Below, one piece after another: positions 44,225 through 53,767 of a DNA stretch of 64,000 nt. Below the pieces are notes generated by a model. The model was given only the letters and a program-made list of their open reading frames with translations, did not search any database and was not told where the DNA came from. The DNA comes from an uncultured Oscillospiraceae bacterium. GTDB taxonomy: Bacteria; Bacillota; Clostridia; Oscillospirales; Oscillospiraceae. Both the position numbers and the translations under genes were made by a program. The first letter of the stretch is position 1; every line of letters begins with the position of its first letter. The stretch lies in NCBI GenBank assembly GCA_947625045.1, contig CANQMW010000010.1, positions 29,663 through 93,662 on the forward strand. Direction: 5' to 3'.

Positions 44225-45031
44225 ATGGACTTGCGGCACAACAAAAACTTCAAAGCGGGGGCGGTCATCACCGCCGTGATGCTGGCCATCATCCTGGTTG
44301 GGATGGTCTGGACGCCCTATGACCCCAACGCCATGGACGGGAAGGCCAAGATGCTCTCGCCTAGTTTCCGGCATCTTCTGGGCACGGACAACTTCGGCCG
44401 GGACATCTTCTCCCGGGTGGTGGAGGGCGCCGGCGCAACCGCCGTCATCGCCGCCGCCACGGTGGCTATCGGCCTCACCGCCGGGCTCATCATCGGCGGG
44501 CTCACGGGGTACTACGGCGGGTGGCTGGACGAGGTGGTCATGCGCCTGAACGACGCCCTGGCGGCCTTCCCCAGCATATTGCTGGCCCTGGTGCTGGTGG
44601 CGCTGTTCGGCTCCGGAAAGTACCACATCATCCTGGCCCTGGGGCTTTTGTTCATCCCCAGCTTCGCCCGGGTGGTCCGGGCGGAGGTGGCGAGGCAGAA
44701 AGCCCTGGACTATGTGGCCAGCGCCCGGCTCATGGGGGCGGGGGACATGCGCATCCTCTTCCTGCACATCCTGCCCAACATCGTGCCCGTGCTGCTGCCC
44801 AACGTGGCCATCGGGTTCAATAACGCCGTGCTGGCGGAGGCGTCCATGAGCTACTTAAGCGTGGGGGTCCAGCCCCCGGACGCCAGCCTCGGCCGCATGC
44901 TGAACGAGGCCCAGGGGTATCTTCTCACCGCCCCCTGGTACGCTCTCAGCGCCGGGGCGGCTATCATATTGCTGGTGCTGGGCTTCGGGCTTTTGAGCGA
45001 GGGGATGGGAGGGACCGGCCATGCTTCTTGA
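44225..45031 (+). CDS. ABC transporter permease, DppC type
   Basis: 268 residues, five to six membrane segments; [16 protein letters not shown] and the EAA-like loop ([21 protein letters not shown]) are hallmarks. Starts 4 bases after the first permease and overlaps the next ATPase gene by 11 bases. Confidence 0.92.
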   Translation: MDLRHNKNFKAGAVITAVMLAIILVGMVWTPYDPNAMDGKAKMLSPSFRHLLGTDNFGRDIFSRVVEGAGATAVIAAATVAIGLTAGLIIGGLTGYYGGWLDEVVMRLNDALAAFPSILLALVLVALFGSGKYHIILALGLLFIPSFARVVRAEVARQKALDYVASARLMGAGDMRILFLHILPNIVPVLLPNVAIGFNNAVLAEASMSYLSVGVQPPDASLGRMLNEAQGYLLTAPWYALSAGAAIILLVLGFGLLSEGMGGTGHAS

Positions 45032-45809
45032 CATCCGGGACCTGCATGTGACGTTCCTCTCCACCGGGAAGGAGGCCGTCCGGGGCGTGGACCTCGCCAT
45101 GGAACCCGGCCAGCGGCTGGGGCTGGTGGGGGAGTCCGGCTCCGGCAAGACCGTCACCGCCATGGCCCTGTCCGGCCTCATCGAGCGGTGGAACGTGAAC
45201 ATGACCGGCCAGGTCCTCTTCGAGGGCCGGGACCTTTTGGCCTGCTCCCGGAACGAGCTGCGCTCGGTCCAGGGCAAGGACATCGGTGTGGTGTTCCAGG
45301 AGCCCATGACCAGCTTGAACCCCCTCATGCGGGTGGGCCGGCAGGTGGAGGAGGTGCTGCGCATCCACACCGACCTCTCTGCCGCCGAGATCAGGCGCAT
45401 GGCCTTGGAGGCCATGGACCAAGTGGGCCTGCCCGACCCGGAGCGGACCTATGAAAAATACCCCCATCAGCTCTCCGGCGGCCAGCGGCAGCGGGCCGTC
45501 ATCGCCTCCGCCATGGTGATACACCCCAAGCTCCTTATATGCGACGAGCCAACCACGGCCCTGGACGTGACCGTGCAGGCCCAGATATTGGAGCTGCTGC
45601 GGAATGTGAGCGAGCAGTTCGGCGTGGCGATACTGCTCATAAGCCACGACCTGTCCGTGGTGCGGCGGCTGTGTGACCAGGTGGCGGTCATGTACCGGGG
45701 AAGAATCGTGGAGCGGGGGAGCACCGACGCCATTTTCAACGCCCCCCAGGACGAGTACACCAGGCGGCTCATCGCCGCCATCCCCAAAAAGAGGAAGCGC
45801 CATGAATGA
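45021..45809 (+). CDS. ABC transporter ATPase, DppD type
   Basis: 262 residues. Walker A GESGSGKT, signature LSGGQRQR, Walker [13 protein letters not shown] and switch histidine SHDLSV. Energises peptide uptake with its partner. It overlaps both neighbours. Confidence 0.94.
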   Translation: MLLDIRDLHVTFLSTGKEAVRGVDLAMEPGQRLGLVGESGSGKTVTAMALSGLIERWNVNMTGQVLFEGRDLLACSRNELRSVQGKDIGVVFQEPMTSLNPLMRVGRQVEEVLRIHTDLSAAEIRRMALEAMDQVGLPDPERTYEKYPHQLSGGQRQRAVIASAMVIHPKLLICDEPTTALDVTVQAQILELLRNVSEQFGVAILLISHDLSVVRRLCDQVAVMYRGRIVERGSTDAIFNAPQDEYTRRLIAAIPKKRKRHE

Positions 45810-46563
45810 GGCCCCCGCCACAACTGAACAGCGGGTCCTGGAGGTGGAGCACCTCACCGTCCGCTACTCCGACGCCACCGTGTTCGGCCGGCGGAGCGGG
45901 TATGAGGCGGTCCACGATGTTAGTTTTTATGTTAACCACGGAGAGATCGTGGGCCTGGTGGGCGAATCCGGCTGCGGCAAGTCGACGCTCTCCAAGGCCA
46001 TATTGGGCATGCTGCCCCAGCACGAGATCACCGGGGAGATACGCCACTTCACAAAGCGGCCCCAGATGGTGTTTCAAGACCCCTTTTCCAGTCTGAACCC
46101 GGCCCGGACCGTGGGCTGGATATTGGAAGAGCCCCTTCGCATCTTCGGCAAGTATGACGCCCCGGAGCGGAAGCGCCGGGTGCTGGATATGATGGAGCGG
46201 GTGGGACTGGAAAAAGATTATGTAAACAATAAACCCCGGGAGCTGTCCGGCGGCCAGCGCCAGCGGGTGTCCATCGCCCTGGCCCTCATCCAGCGGCCCC
46301 GGTTCATCATCGCCGACGAGCCGGTGTCGGCCCTGGACGTGACCATCCAGGCGCAGATACTGGACCTTCTGTGGGACCTCAGGCGGGAGCTGGACTTAAG
46401 CTACCTCTTCATAAGCCATGACCTGAACGTGGTCTACTCCATATGCGACAGGGTCATGGTCATGCAGGCGGGGCGCATCATCGAGTCCGGCACGGTGGAC
46501 GAGGTGTACGACCATCCGCAGCATGAGTACACACAGAAGCTGCTGAGAGCGGTACGTTCATGA
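45802..46563 (+). CDS. ABC transporter ATPase, DppF type
   Basis: 253 residues. Start ATG 45802 lies inside the end of the previous gene (8-base overlap). Walker A GESGCGKS, signature LSGGQRQR, Walker [19 protein letters not shown]. Second ATPase of the heterodimer. Its stop overlaps the sfsA start (ATGA). Confidence 0.94.
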   Translation: MNEAPATTEQRVLEVEHLTVRYSDATVFGRRSGYEAVHDVSFYVNHGEIVGLVGESGCGKSTLSKAILGMLPQHEITGEIRHFTKRPQMVFQDPFSSLNPARTVGWILEEPLRIFGKYDAPERKRRVLDMMERVGLEKDYVNNKPRELSGGQRQRVSIALALIQRPRFIIADEPVSALDVTIQAQILDLLWDLRRELDLSYLFISHDLNVVYSICDRVMVMQAGRIIESGTVDEVYDHPQHEYTQKLLRAVRS

Positions 46564-47240
46564 GATACGACGCCATAAAAATGGGCCGGTTCATCGACCG
46601 GCCCAATCGATTTATCGCTCATGTGGAGCTGGACGGCGCTGTGGAGACGGTCCACGTGAAGAACACGGGCCGGTGCCGGGAGCTGCTGGTGCCCGGTGCC
46701 GCGGTATACCTGGCGGAGGGGCAAAACCCCGCCCGGAAGACCCGGTACGACCTGGTGGCGGTGCGAAAGGGAGAGCGGCTCATCAATATGGACAGCCAGG
46801 CCCCCAACGCCGCGGCCCTGGAATGGCTCCGGACGGGGCATTTGTTTCCCAAGGGGACGGAGATACGGCCGGAATATACCGTGGGCGACAGCAGATTTGA
46901 CATAGCTGCATTTACCCCGGAATTAGCGCTGCTGGAAGTGAAAGGTGTCACGCTGGAGCGGGAGGGCGTGGTGCTGTTCCCCGACGCGCCAACGGTAAGG
47001 GGCACGAAGCATCTGCGGGAGCTGGCCGCCTTTCCGGGCCAGGCCTATGTGCTGTTCGTCATCCAGATGGAAAACGTCCGGTATTTCGCCCCCAATGAGG
47101 CCACGGACCCGGCCTTCGCCGCTGCCCTCCGGGCGGCCCGTGCCGCGGGGGTGCATATTTTGGCCTATGACTGCAAGGTAACGCCGGAGAGCATGGAACT
47201 GAACAAAGAAGTAGAGGTCAGACTATATAGATGGGCATAA
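46560..47240 (+). CDS. sfsA: SfsA family DNA/RNA nuclease-like protein
   Basis: 226 residues. Matches SfsA throughout: [50 protein letters not shown] (PD-(D/E)XK-like core) and RGTKHLREL. Originally described as a sugar fermentation stimulation protein; it has nuclease-like structure. Translationally coupled to the ABC transporter by a 4-base overlap. Confidence 0.93.
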   Translation: MRYDAIKMGRFIDRPNRFIAHVELDGAVETVHVKNTGRCRELLVPGAAVYLAEGQNPARKTRYDLVAVRKGERLINMDSQAPNAAALEWLRTGHLFPKGTEIRPEYTVGDSRFDIAAFTPELALLEVKGVTLEREGVVLFPDAPTVRGTKHLRELAAFPGQAYVLFVIQMENVRYFAPNEATDPAFAAALRAARAAGVHILAYDCKVTPESMELNKEVEVRLYRWA

Positions 47241-47242
47241 AA

Positions 47243-47354
47243 AGGCCCCCTTGTGCAAAGGGGGCTGGCAGCGCGAAGCGCTGACTGGGGGATTGTCAGA
47301 CAACCCCTCCGCCTCGCTCCGCTCGGCACCTCCCCTTGCACAGGGGAGGCTTTT
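47243..47354. repeat. Composite palindromic (REP-like) element
   Basis: Two head-to-head copies of a unit built of a G/C-rich hairpin (GCCCCCTT..AAGGGGGC), a small hairpin (AGCGC-GAA-GCGCT) and a GGGGGATTGT or ACAACCCCTCC end. A single unit of the same design lies at 57470-57523. It sits between the convergent sfsA and MFS genes and also acts as their terminator. Confidence 0.75.
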
Positions 47355-47355
47355 T

Positions 47356-48588
47356 CTATCCTTTCTTTTCTGGCCGCAGGAAGAAGGAGAGCAAGAATCC
47401 CACCGCGGCCAGGGCCAGGAGGACGATATAGAGCCGGGCACGCTCCCCGCCGCCAAGGAGAGCGCCTGCGGGGCCCATGAGCGCCGCGGCCAGGTAGAGG
47501 GCGGGGAACAGCACCCGCCCGGCGGAGAAGACCTGCCGCCGGCCATAGACCTGGGCCATGGCGCATGGAAGCGCCACCGGGCCGCCGCCGATCAATAGCG
47601 CCTCGCACAGGGCGATAAGGATGCCCTCCCGGATGCCCAGCTCCTTGGGAAAGGCCCATAAAAGCGCCGCCGCGGCCATCTCCCCCAGGGCCAGCAGACG
47701 CACGCCGTTCATGGCGCCGGATGCGTCGCACAGCCACCCGAACAGGTACCCGGCGGGCAGGGCCAGGATGGCCCCCAGCGCCAGCCAGGGCCCCGCCTGG
47801 ACCACCAGGGCGTCCCCGCCCCCGTGCCGGGCCATGAGCCGGGGGGCCAGGAAGGCCGTCCACCCGGCGGCCGCCGCCGCGAGAGCGCCGAGACACACCA
47901 GCGCCAGCCACAGCCGGGGCTGGGAGAGGATCTTGATGGGCTCTGCCGTCTCCCGGTCGGGGGGCGTGCCCGCCCCATCCGGGTACATGCCTATGTCCTC
48001 CGGCTCGTCCCGGAGAAGGCAGGTGGTCAGCGCTAAGAGGCCCAATGCCGCCGCCGCGCCCCCGGCCAGCGGCGTGAACGCGCCGCTCAGACGGGCGGCG
48101 ATGAACTGGCCCACGGCCCCGGCCCCCAGGGCCAGGTATACCGTTCCGCCCAGGGCGGCCGCGCCCATGGCCCGGCCCCGGAGCCGGACGAACCAGTTGA
48201 AAATAAGGCCCATCCCGCCCAGGCGCAGGCATGCTGCCCCCACGGGCAGCAGACACTCGCCCAGCAGGTAGAGTGCATAAGCCCCGCCATGGCAGACGGC
48301 GAGGGCCATGCACCCCACGGCCCCCAGGGCCGCCCCGGCGGCCAGAGAAGCCCGGGGCCCGCCCTTATAGAGGAGCAGCGCGCCTAAGAGGGCCCCCGCC
48401 GCCGTCAGCCAGTCGGCGGCCGCCGCGGGCCGGCGGAACATGTCCTCGGTCCAGCCCGCCGCCGGGGCGGCGAACTGGGCGGCCAGCAGCCGGGCGGCGC
48501 TGTCCAGCGCCGCGGCCAGGCCCATGCAGCCCAGGCACACCAGCACAGTCCCCAGGGCGTATAAGTTGTATTTTCGGCTTTGGAGCAT
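47356..48588 (-). CDS. MFS transporter
   Basis: 410 residues, about 12 membrane segments, very Ala/Gly/Leu-rich. GLIFNWFVRLRGRAMGAA resembles the conserved loop between helices 2 and 3 of OFA-type MFS permeases. Substrate unknown. Start MLQSRKYN at 48588 follows AAGGAGAA; an ATG 30 bases upstream lacks a site. Confidence 0.8.
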   Translation of the reverse strand: MLQSRKYNLYALGTVLVCLGCMGLAAALDSAARLLAAQFAAPAAGWTEDMFRRPAAAADWLTAAGALLGALLLYKGGPRASLAAGAALGAVGCMALAVCHGGAYALYLLGECLLPVGAACLRLGGMGLIFNWFVRLRGRAMGAAALGGTVYLALGAGAVGQFIAARLSGAFTPLAGGAAAALGLLALTTCLLRDEPEDIGMYPDGAGTPPDRETAEPIKILSQPRLWLALVCLGALAAAAAGWTAFLAPRLMARHGGGDALVVQAGPWLALGAILALPAGYLFGWLCDASGAMNGVRLLALGEMAAAALLWAFPKELGIREGILIALCEALLIGGGPVALPCAMAQVYGRRQVFSAGRVLFPALYLAAALMGPAGALLGGGERARLYIVLLALAAVGFLLSFFLRPEKKG

Positions 48589-48654
48589 ACGGTTCTCCTT
48601 TTTTCTCCATCCTACCACGGCGGGGCCGCGAGATCGGTCGAACAGAAAAGAAAA

Positions 48655-48682
48655 CTCCCGTCCGCCGGCAGGCGGGCGGGAG
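48655..48682 (-). terminator. Terminator of NAD synthetase-like gene
   Basis: 12-bp GC stem; on the minus strand it is followed by AGTTTTCTTTTC. Confidence 0.85.
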
Positions 48683-48690
48683 AGGCATAT

Positions 48691-49887
48691 TCACACGTTG
48701 GTGACGGGGGGATGCACGTCCAGGGAGAACACCGCGGGGCCGTCGCATAGCCCGGGCCGGCGGTAGACGTCGAAGAACTCATCCAGCACCTTCTGGATGG
48801 TCTCCAGGTCGTATTCCTCCTCGAAGGTGTCCTCCAAAAGCCGGGCCTGGCTCCACTTAGGCAGATCGTAGACCAGGGAGAAGTGGAGCAGGAAGTCGTA
48901 AAGCTTCCAGGGCCGGGCGGTGTCGTCCAGGCAGATGGACCGGATGGGCACCGACAGGGCCATGTCCCCGCAGGTGTTGGCATACCAGCGCATGACCAAG
49001 CCCGCCACGCTCCGGGGCACCGTGGCGTTCACGGCGTAGCCCTCCGGCTCTATGCCGTCCAGCACCCGGACGGTCAGGTCCGTGCCGTCCACGGTGAGGC
49101 CGCCCTGGCCGCCCACCGTCACGCCCAAGGCCGCGGCGATGGCGTTGGCCCGGTTGCCGTCGGCGGTGACGTGGATATTTTTGCGGGACAGCTTCAGCTT
49201 ATCCACCGCCTGCACGCAGGCCGCCAGGGCCAGCAGGGAGGAGGCGGTGCGGCCGATGCTCACGGTGAGCTGGGTGGCGCCCACGGACATCATCCGCCGG
49301 GCCAGGCCCTCGCTCTGCAGCTTCAGCACCCGGGGCAGCAGCTCCGGCAGGGGGGTCCAGGGGGTGTGGGGCTGGTCGGAGACCAGATCTTCCACCGGGG
49401 CGGACTTCTCCCGGCTGGGGATGGACACCCGGGCCATCACGTAGCCGTCGGCATTTTCCAATATGGCGCCGTTCTGGGCGATGATGCACTGGCCGGTGTA
49501 GAGGGTGCCCCCGTCGCCGCCCATGGGGCAGGCCATGACAACCACGGACATGTTCTCATGGCTGGCAAGGCCCGCCAGGTTCACGTTTTCATAGTGGGAG
49601 GCCACGGTGGCGGCGGTGGAGGAGGAGCAGCACATGATGTCCAGGTCGTGGTGGTGCAGCAGTTCCTCCCGGGGCAGGGATGGCTCCATGAGGGGGTAGA
49701 CCGTCATCTTCCCGGCCTGGCGCTCGATGGCACCCCGGTTCATGTCCTCCGGCAGGTCCGCGGGCAGTACCAGGATGGAGCAGCCGTCGTCCCTGGCGCG
49801 GCTGATGGCGGCCAGGACGTTGGCCATGTTCCGGCCCGGCTGGCCGGGGAGTATCTCCGGCGCGGCGGCGGCGAGCTTTATCTTCAC
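48691..49887 (-). CDS. Degenerate glutamine-dependent NAD+ synthetase-like protein
   Basis: 398 residues. The N-terminal half (to about 190) looks like a shortened nitrilase fold (NVLAAISRARDDGCSILVLPAD), and LYTGQCIIAQNGAILE matches the nitrilase part of NadE, but no catalytic Glu-Lys-Cys set is evident. The C-terminal half follows the NadE synthetase: VSIGRTASSLLALAAC stands where SGGxDS should be, and PWKLYDFLLHFSLVYDLPKW and EEEYDLETIQKVLDEFF match its end. The ATP-binding P-loop is lost, so catalysis is unlikely. It could be a regulatory pseudoenzyme. Confidence 0.7.
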   Translation of the reverse strand: MKIKLAAAAPEILPGQPGRNMANVLAAISRARDDGCSILVLPADLPEDMNRGAIERQAGKMTVYPLMEPSLPREELLHHHDLDIMCCSSSTAATVASHYENVNLAGLASHENMSVVVMACPMGGDGGTLYTGQCIIAQNGAILENADGYVMARVSIPSREKSAPVEDLVSDQPHTPWTPLPELLPRVLKLQSEGLARRMMSVGATQLTVSIGRTASSLLALAACVQAVDKLKLSRKNIHVTADGNRANAIAAALGVTVGGQGGLTVDGTDLTVRVLDGIEPEGYAVNATVPRSVAGLVMRWYANTCGDMALSVPIRSICLDDTARPWKLYDFLLHFSLVYDLPKWSQARLLEDTFEEEYDLETIQKVLDEFFDVYRRPGLCDGPAVFSLDVHPPVTNV

Positions 49888-49893
49888 CGTTGT

Positions 49894-50268
49894 TCAGCCC
49901 CTTTCAAAGGTGATCAGGTCCTCCGGGAAGTAGCGCAAAATGGCGGACCGGGCGGCGGCCAGGTTCCCGGTCACCGTGACGGTGACCGTGTCCCCGGTGA
50001 CCTCCGCGTCCAGGCCGTACTGGGGCAGCTTCGGGAACACCTGCTCCTCCAATACCTGCTCCAATCGGCCCAGGTCGTGCTCATAACTGGCCCGCTCCGG
50101 GGGCGTATAGCCCGGGATGGGGTCCCGGCCCGCGGTGAGGCATAGGACCGTCACCAGCACGGCAAGGATAAGGAACAGCGCGCAGCCCGCCGGGCGGATG
50201 CTCTTTACGAAGGCCTGGCCCGCGGTGGGTCTCCCCTCCGTGGGCCGTTGTTCCTCGTTCACGGTCAA
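49894..50268 (-). CDS. Hypothetical single-pass membrane protein
   Basis: 124 residues: cytoplasmic start, one membrane segment at about 30-48, small extracellular alpha/beta domain ([33 protein letters not shown]). Not recognised. Its start overlaps the glyS stop by 4 bases, so it is co-expressed with glyS. Confidence 0.7.
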   Translation of the reverse strand: MTVNEEQRPTEGRPTAGQAFVKSIRPAGCALFLILAVLVTVLCLTAGRDPIPGYTPPERASYEHDLGRLEQVLEEQVFPKLPQYGLDAEVTGDTVTVTVTGNLAAARSAILRYFPEDLITFERG

Positions 50269-51701
50269 TACTTGATGCGCTGGGCGATGTAGTCCGCTAC
50301 CTCGCTCATGGGGATACGGACCTGTTCCATGCTGTCCCGCTCCCGGACGGTGACGCAGTTATCGGCGGGTATCTCCCCGTCGCCCACGGTCTGGAAGTCC
50401 AAGGTGACGCAGAAGGGGGTGCCCACCTCGTCCTGGCGGCGGTAGCGCTTGCCGATGGAACCGGTCTCGTCGTAGTCGCAGGAGAACTCCTTGGAAAGCT
50501 GCTGGTAGAGCTCCTTGGCCGGGCCCGCGAGGACATCCTTCTTAGAGAGCGGTAGCACCGCGCACTTATAGGGCGCCAGCTGGGGATGCAGGTGCAGCAC
50601 CGTGCGCACGTCGGGCTTGCCATTTTTATCCACGCCTACCTGCTCCTCGTCGTAGGCGTCGATGAGGAAGGCCAGCATGACACGGTCGGCGCCTAAGGAG
50701 GGCTCGATGACATAGGGGATGAAGCCCTCGGCCATGCCCTCTTCCTTGTATTCCATCTTCTCACCGGAGAAGGTCTGGTGCTGGGTCAGGTCGTAATCGG
50801 TGCGGTCCGCGATGCCCCAGAGCTCGCCCCAGCCGAAGGGGAAGAGATACTCAAAGTCCGTGGTGGCCTTGGAGTAGAAGCTCAGCTCCTCGGGGGTGTG
50901 GTCGCGAAGACGCAGGTATTCGTCCGTCATGCCCAGCTCCAGCAGCCACTTGTGGCAGAACTCACGCCAATATTTGAACCATTCCAAATCGCTGCCCGGC
51001 TCGCAGAAGAACTCCAGCTCCATCTGCTCGAACTCCAGGATGCGGAAGGTGAAGTTGCCCGGGGTGATCTCGTTGCGGAAGCTCTTGCCGATCTGGCAAA
51101 TGCCGAAGGGCAGCTTTTTCCGGGTGGTGCGCAGCACGCTCTTGTAGTCCACGAATATGCCCTGGGCGGTCTCGGGGCGGAGATATACGTCCGTGCCGGA
51201 CTCCTGGGTGACGCCCTGGTGGGTCTTGAACATCAGGTTGAACTTCTTGATGTCGGAGAAATCCGTGGCGCCGCAGCCGGGGCAGGGTATCTTCTTTTCC
51301 CGGATGTAGTCCACCATCTCGTCGTTGGTCAGGGCCTCCACGTTGATGTCGGTGCCCGTCTCCTTGGCCCACTCCTCGATGAGCTTGTCGGCGCGGTGAC
51401 GGCGCTTGCAGGCCTTGCAGTCGATGAGGGGGTCGTTGAAGTTGGTGACGTGGCCGGAGGCCTCCCAGACCCGGGGGTTCATGAGGATACCGGCGTCGAG
51501 CCCTACGTTGTAGGGGCTCTCCTGGACGAACTTCTTCCACCAGGCGTTCTTCACGTTCTGCTTCATCAGAACGCCCAGGGGACCGTAGTCCCAGGAGTTG
51601 GCCAGGCCCCCGTATATCTCGGAGCCGGCGAAGATGAAGCCCCTGTTCTTGCACAGGGCCACGATCTTGTCCATGGTCTTGTCTTCGGCGTGCATACGCA
51701 T
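50265..51701 (-). CDS. glyS: Glycyl-tRNA synthetase, single-chain type
   Basis: 478 residues. Charges tRNA-Gly; the dimeric alpha2 type found in many Clostridia instead of the GlyQ/GlyS heterotetramer. [23 protein letters not shown] at the N terminus, zinc-like CKACKRRH and CPGCG in the insertion, [10 protein letters not shown] (motif 2 region) and a C-terminal anticodon domain ([13 protein letters not shown]). AAAGGAGAT precedes the start. Confidence 0.96.
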   Translation of the reverse strand: MRMHAEDKTMDKIVALCKNRGFIFAGSEIYGGLANSWDYGPLGVLMKQNVKNAWWKKFVQESPYNVGLDAGILMNPRVWEASGHVTNFNDPLIDCKACKRRHRADKLIEEWAKETGTDINVEALTNDEMVDYIREKKIPCPGCGATDFSDIKKFNLMFKTHQGVTQESGTDVYLRPETAQGIFVDYKSVLRTTRKKLPFGICQIGKSFRNEITPGNFTFRILEFEQMELEFFCEPGSDLEWFKYWREFCHKWLLELGMTDEYLRLRDHTPEELSFYSKATTDFEYLFPFGWGELWGIADRTDYDLTQHQTFSGEKMEYKEEGMAEGFIPYVIEPSLGADRVMLAFLIDAYDEEQVGVDKNGKPDVRTVLHLHPQLAPYKCAVLPLSKKDVLAGPAKELYQQLSKEFSCDYDETGSIGKRYRRQDEVGTPFCVTLDFQTVGDGEIPADNCVTVRERDSMEQVRIPMSEVADYIAQRIKY

Positions 51702-51728
51702 ATCGTTGATCTCCTTTGAGACAGTTTA

Positions 51729-52334
51729 TTACTTATTCAGTTCCGGTTCCCGGTAGTCCATGGTCCCCAGTTCGTCCAGGGTGAGCTCGAAGGCGGGGAT
51801 GAAGTGCTCCAGGAACCAGTCCACCTCGGGAAGACCGTACCCCCGCAGGGCGTCCAGGGTCTTTTTTTCGGCCTGCAAAAACTCGTCGTTCCCCGCCCGG
51901 CGCTCCTCGATGCACTTGATATAGGCGGACAGCTTGTCGGCGGCCTTCACCAGGGGCTTGAGCGCAGGGTCCGGCTCGGCGAGCAGCGGGGCATAGGCCG
52001 GGCGCAGGACCTCCGGCAGCATGGCCAGCAGCTTCTCCGCCGCCTCCGCTTCGACCTCTCGGTAGGCGGTCATGATGTCCGGGTTGCGGTATTTGATGGG
52101 GGTGGGAAGGTCCCCGGTCAGGATCTCTCCCGCGTCGTGGAAGAGGGCCGCCGTGGCCGCGGCGTTCACGTCGCAGGGTACGCCGAACACGTCCCGGCGT
52201 ATCACCGCCAGGGCGTGGGCCAGCACCGCCACCATGTGGCTGTGCTCCTGGACGTTCTCACGGGTCACGGAGCGCATCAGGGCCCAGCGGTCGATGTTCT
52301 TCATCCGGGCGATGAGGGCGTAAAAATTCTCCAT
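51729..52334 (-). CDS. yfbR: YfbR-like HD 5'-deoxynucleotidase
   Basis: 201 residues from MENFYALIARM, the usual N terminus of the family; an in-frame GTG adds 13 atypical residues. Dephosphorylates deoxyribonucleoside 5'-monophosphates. Seen: RWALMRSVTRENVQEHSHMVA, the HD pair in ALFHDAGEILTGDLPTPIKY and a late AADKLSAYIKC. 27 bases upstream of glyS on the same strand, probably one operon. Confidence 0.88.
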   Translation of the reverse strand: MENFYALIARMKNIDRWALMRSVTRENVQEHSHMVAVLAHALAVIRRDVFGVPCDVNAAATAALFHDAGEILTGDLPTPIKYRNPDIMTAYREVEAEAAEKLLAMLPEVLRPAYAPLLAEPDPALKPLVKAADKLSAYIKCIEERRAGNDEFLQAEKKTLDALRGYGLPEVDWFLEHFIPAFELTLDELGTMDYREPELNK

Positions 52335-52404
52335 ATGCCATACGCGCCCCCTCTCCGCTAAAGTATCACTCACTATATCATATTATTTCCAACTTTTCAA
52401 TGCC

Positions 52405-52433
52405 TTGTGAAATGGCGCCTCCGGGTCTATAAT
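52405..52433 (+). promoter_or_regulatory. Promoter very close to the O-antigen-ligase-like gene
   Basis: TTGTGA at 52405-52410, 17-base spacer, TATAAT at 52428-52433. The expected transcription start falls at the A of the ATG at 52440, so the mRNA may be leaderless. Confidence 0.65.
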
Positions 52434-52439
52434 GGGTCC

Positions 52440-53717
52440 ATGAAACAGCTGAAAAGGGCCCGGTGGGTCACGGACAAGTTCATATTGGTCATGCTGGGGC
52501 TGTTCCCCCTGTTCGTGGGCTTTCAGGGCTATGACGACATCACCGGCTCCAAGTACCGGTTCTTCGCCTGGGCCGTGGGAATATGGCTGGGGTGCGTCGC
52601 CGTGCTGCTGGTCATAGGACTTATCCAGGGCGAGCGGTACCGGCCCCGGGTGCGGCCCGCCCATCTTTTGATGGGCGCTTTCCTGGCGGCGGGGGGCATC
52701 TCGGCGGTGCTCTCCGACTATGGCGCCGCCTGCCTCATGGGGGCGGACAGGAACGACGGGTATCTCACAACGGTCATGTATGCCGCCTGCTTTTTCGGGG
52801 TGTCGGCCCTGGCACGGCCCCGGCGGCGGTACGCCTGGGCGCTGGGGTTTTCGTCGGCGGTGTGCTGCGTCATCGCGGTATTGCAGTTATTTGGCCTGGA
52901 CCCCTTCTGGTTCTACCCTGAGGGGACCAACTATTACGATAAGTATGTGGCCTATAACAGCGCGTTCCTCGGCACCATCGGGAACGTGGGGCTGCTGTCG
53001 GCGTATCTGTGCCTGGCCGGGCCGCTGCTGGCCGCTTTCGCGGCATTGTCGGAGGAAAAATGGGACAAGCTGCTGTTCCTGCCCGCGGCCTTGAGTTTCG
53101 GCGTCATCGCCGCCTGCGACGTGGACGCGGGGCTGGTGGCCGTGGCGGGGTGCGCCCTCGTCGCCATCCCGGTGTGCATCCGGCGGGACAGGACGGCACG
53201 GCTCGCGGCCGGTATCAGCGGCGGGGTCACGGCCCTGGGCCTGGGGGCGCTGTGGTTCTGGCCGGGGAAGGGCGGGACCATCTATGAGATGAGCCAGGTG
53301 CTCCACGGGCACTTGGCGGACGAGTTCGGCTCCCACCGGGGGCAGATATGGAAGCAGGGCTGGGCGCTGTTCAGGGAAAAGCCCTGGCTGGGCGCGGGGC
53401 CGGGCACCACAGGCCTGCGGTTCGACATCCACTGGTACAGCGAGGTGAGAAACTCCACCGCCAACGTGGCGAACCCCCACAACGTGTACCTGGGCTATCT
53501 CATGAACACCGGCGTCATCGGCGCGGGGCTGTACCTGGCCGCCATCGTGTGTTCCCTGGTGACCTGGATAAAGCGCCGGAAGGAAAACGCCCTGTACCCG
53601 GCCCTGGGGGCGGCGTTTTTGTGCTTCCTCATCCAGGACTTCTTCGGCCTGGGCCTGAGCCTCACGGAACCCATGCTGTGGGTGGTCTGGGGGCTCATTG
53701 AAACCCCGGAAGAGTGA
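52440..53717 (+). CDS. O-antigen ligase/Wzy-like membrane protein
   Basis: 425 residues, about 11 membrane segments. The large extracellular loop carries GSHRGQIWKQGWALFREKPWLGAGPGT and ANPHNVYLGYLMNTG, the hallmark of the Wzy_C/O-antigen ligase family, which joins or polymerises lipid-linked sugars on the outer face. In Firmicutes the acceptor is usually not known. ATG 52440 has no Shine-Dalgarno sequence; a GTG at 52407 would overlap the -35 element. Confidence 0.85.
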   Translation: MKQLKRARWVTDKFILVMLGLFPLFVGFQGYDDITGSKYRFFAWAVGIWLGCVAVLLVIGLIQGERYRPRVRPAHLLMGAFLAAGGISAVLSDYGAACLMGADRNDGYLTTVMYAACFFGVSALARPRRRYAWALGFSSAVCCVIAVLQLFGLDPFWFYPEGTNYYDKYVAYNSAFLGTIGNVGLLSAYLCLAGPLLAAFAALSEEKWDKLLFLPAALSFGVIAACDVDAGLVAVAGCALVAIPVCIRRDRTARLAAGISGGVTALGLGALWFWPGKGGTIYEMSQVLHGHLADEFGSHRGQIWKQGWALFREKPWLGAGPGTTGLRFDIHWYSEVRNSTANVANPHNVYLGYLMNTGVIGAGLYLAAIVCSLVTWIKRRKENALYPALGAAFLCFLIQDFFGLGLSLTEPMLWVVWGLIETPEE

Positions 53718-53727
53718 AAAGGCAAGC

Positions 53728-53762
53728 AAATACCGCACCGTGTTCACGGTGCGGTATTTTTG
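53728..53762. terminator. Bidirectional terminator
   Basis: 15-bp stem (53728-53742 with 53746-53760), A-rich before and T-rich after, between convergent genes. Confidence 0.92.
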
Positions 53763-53767
53763 TGTTA

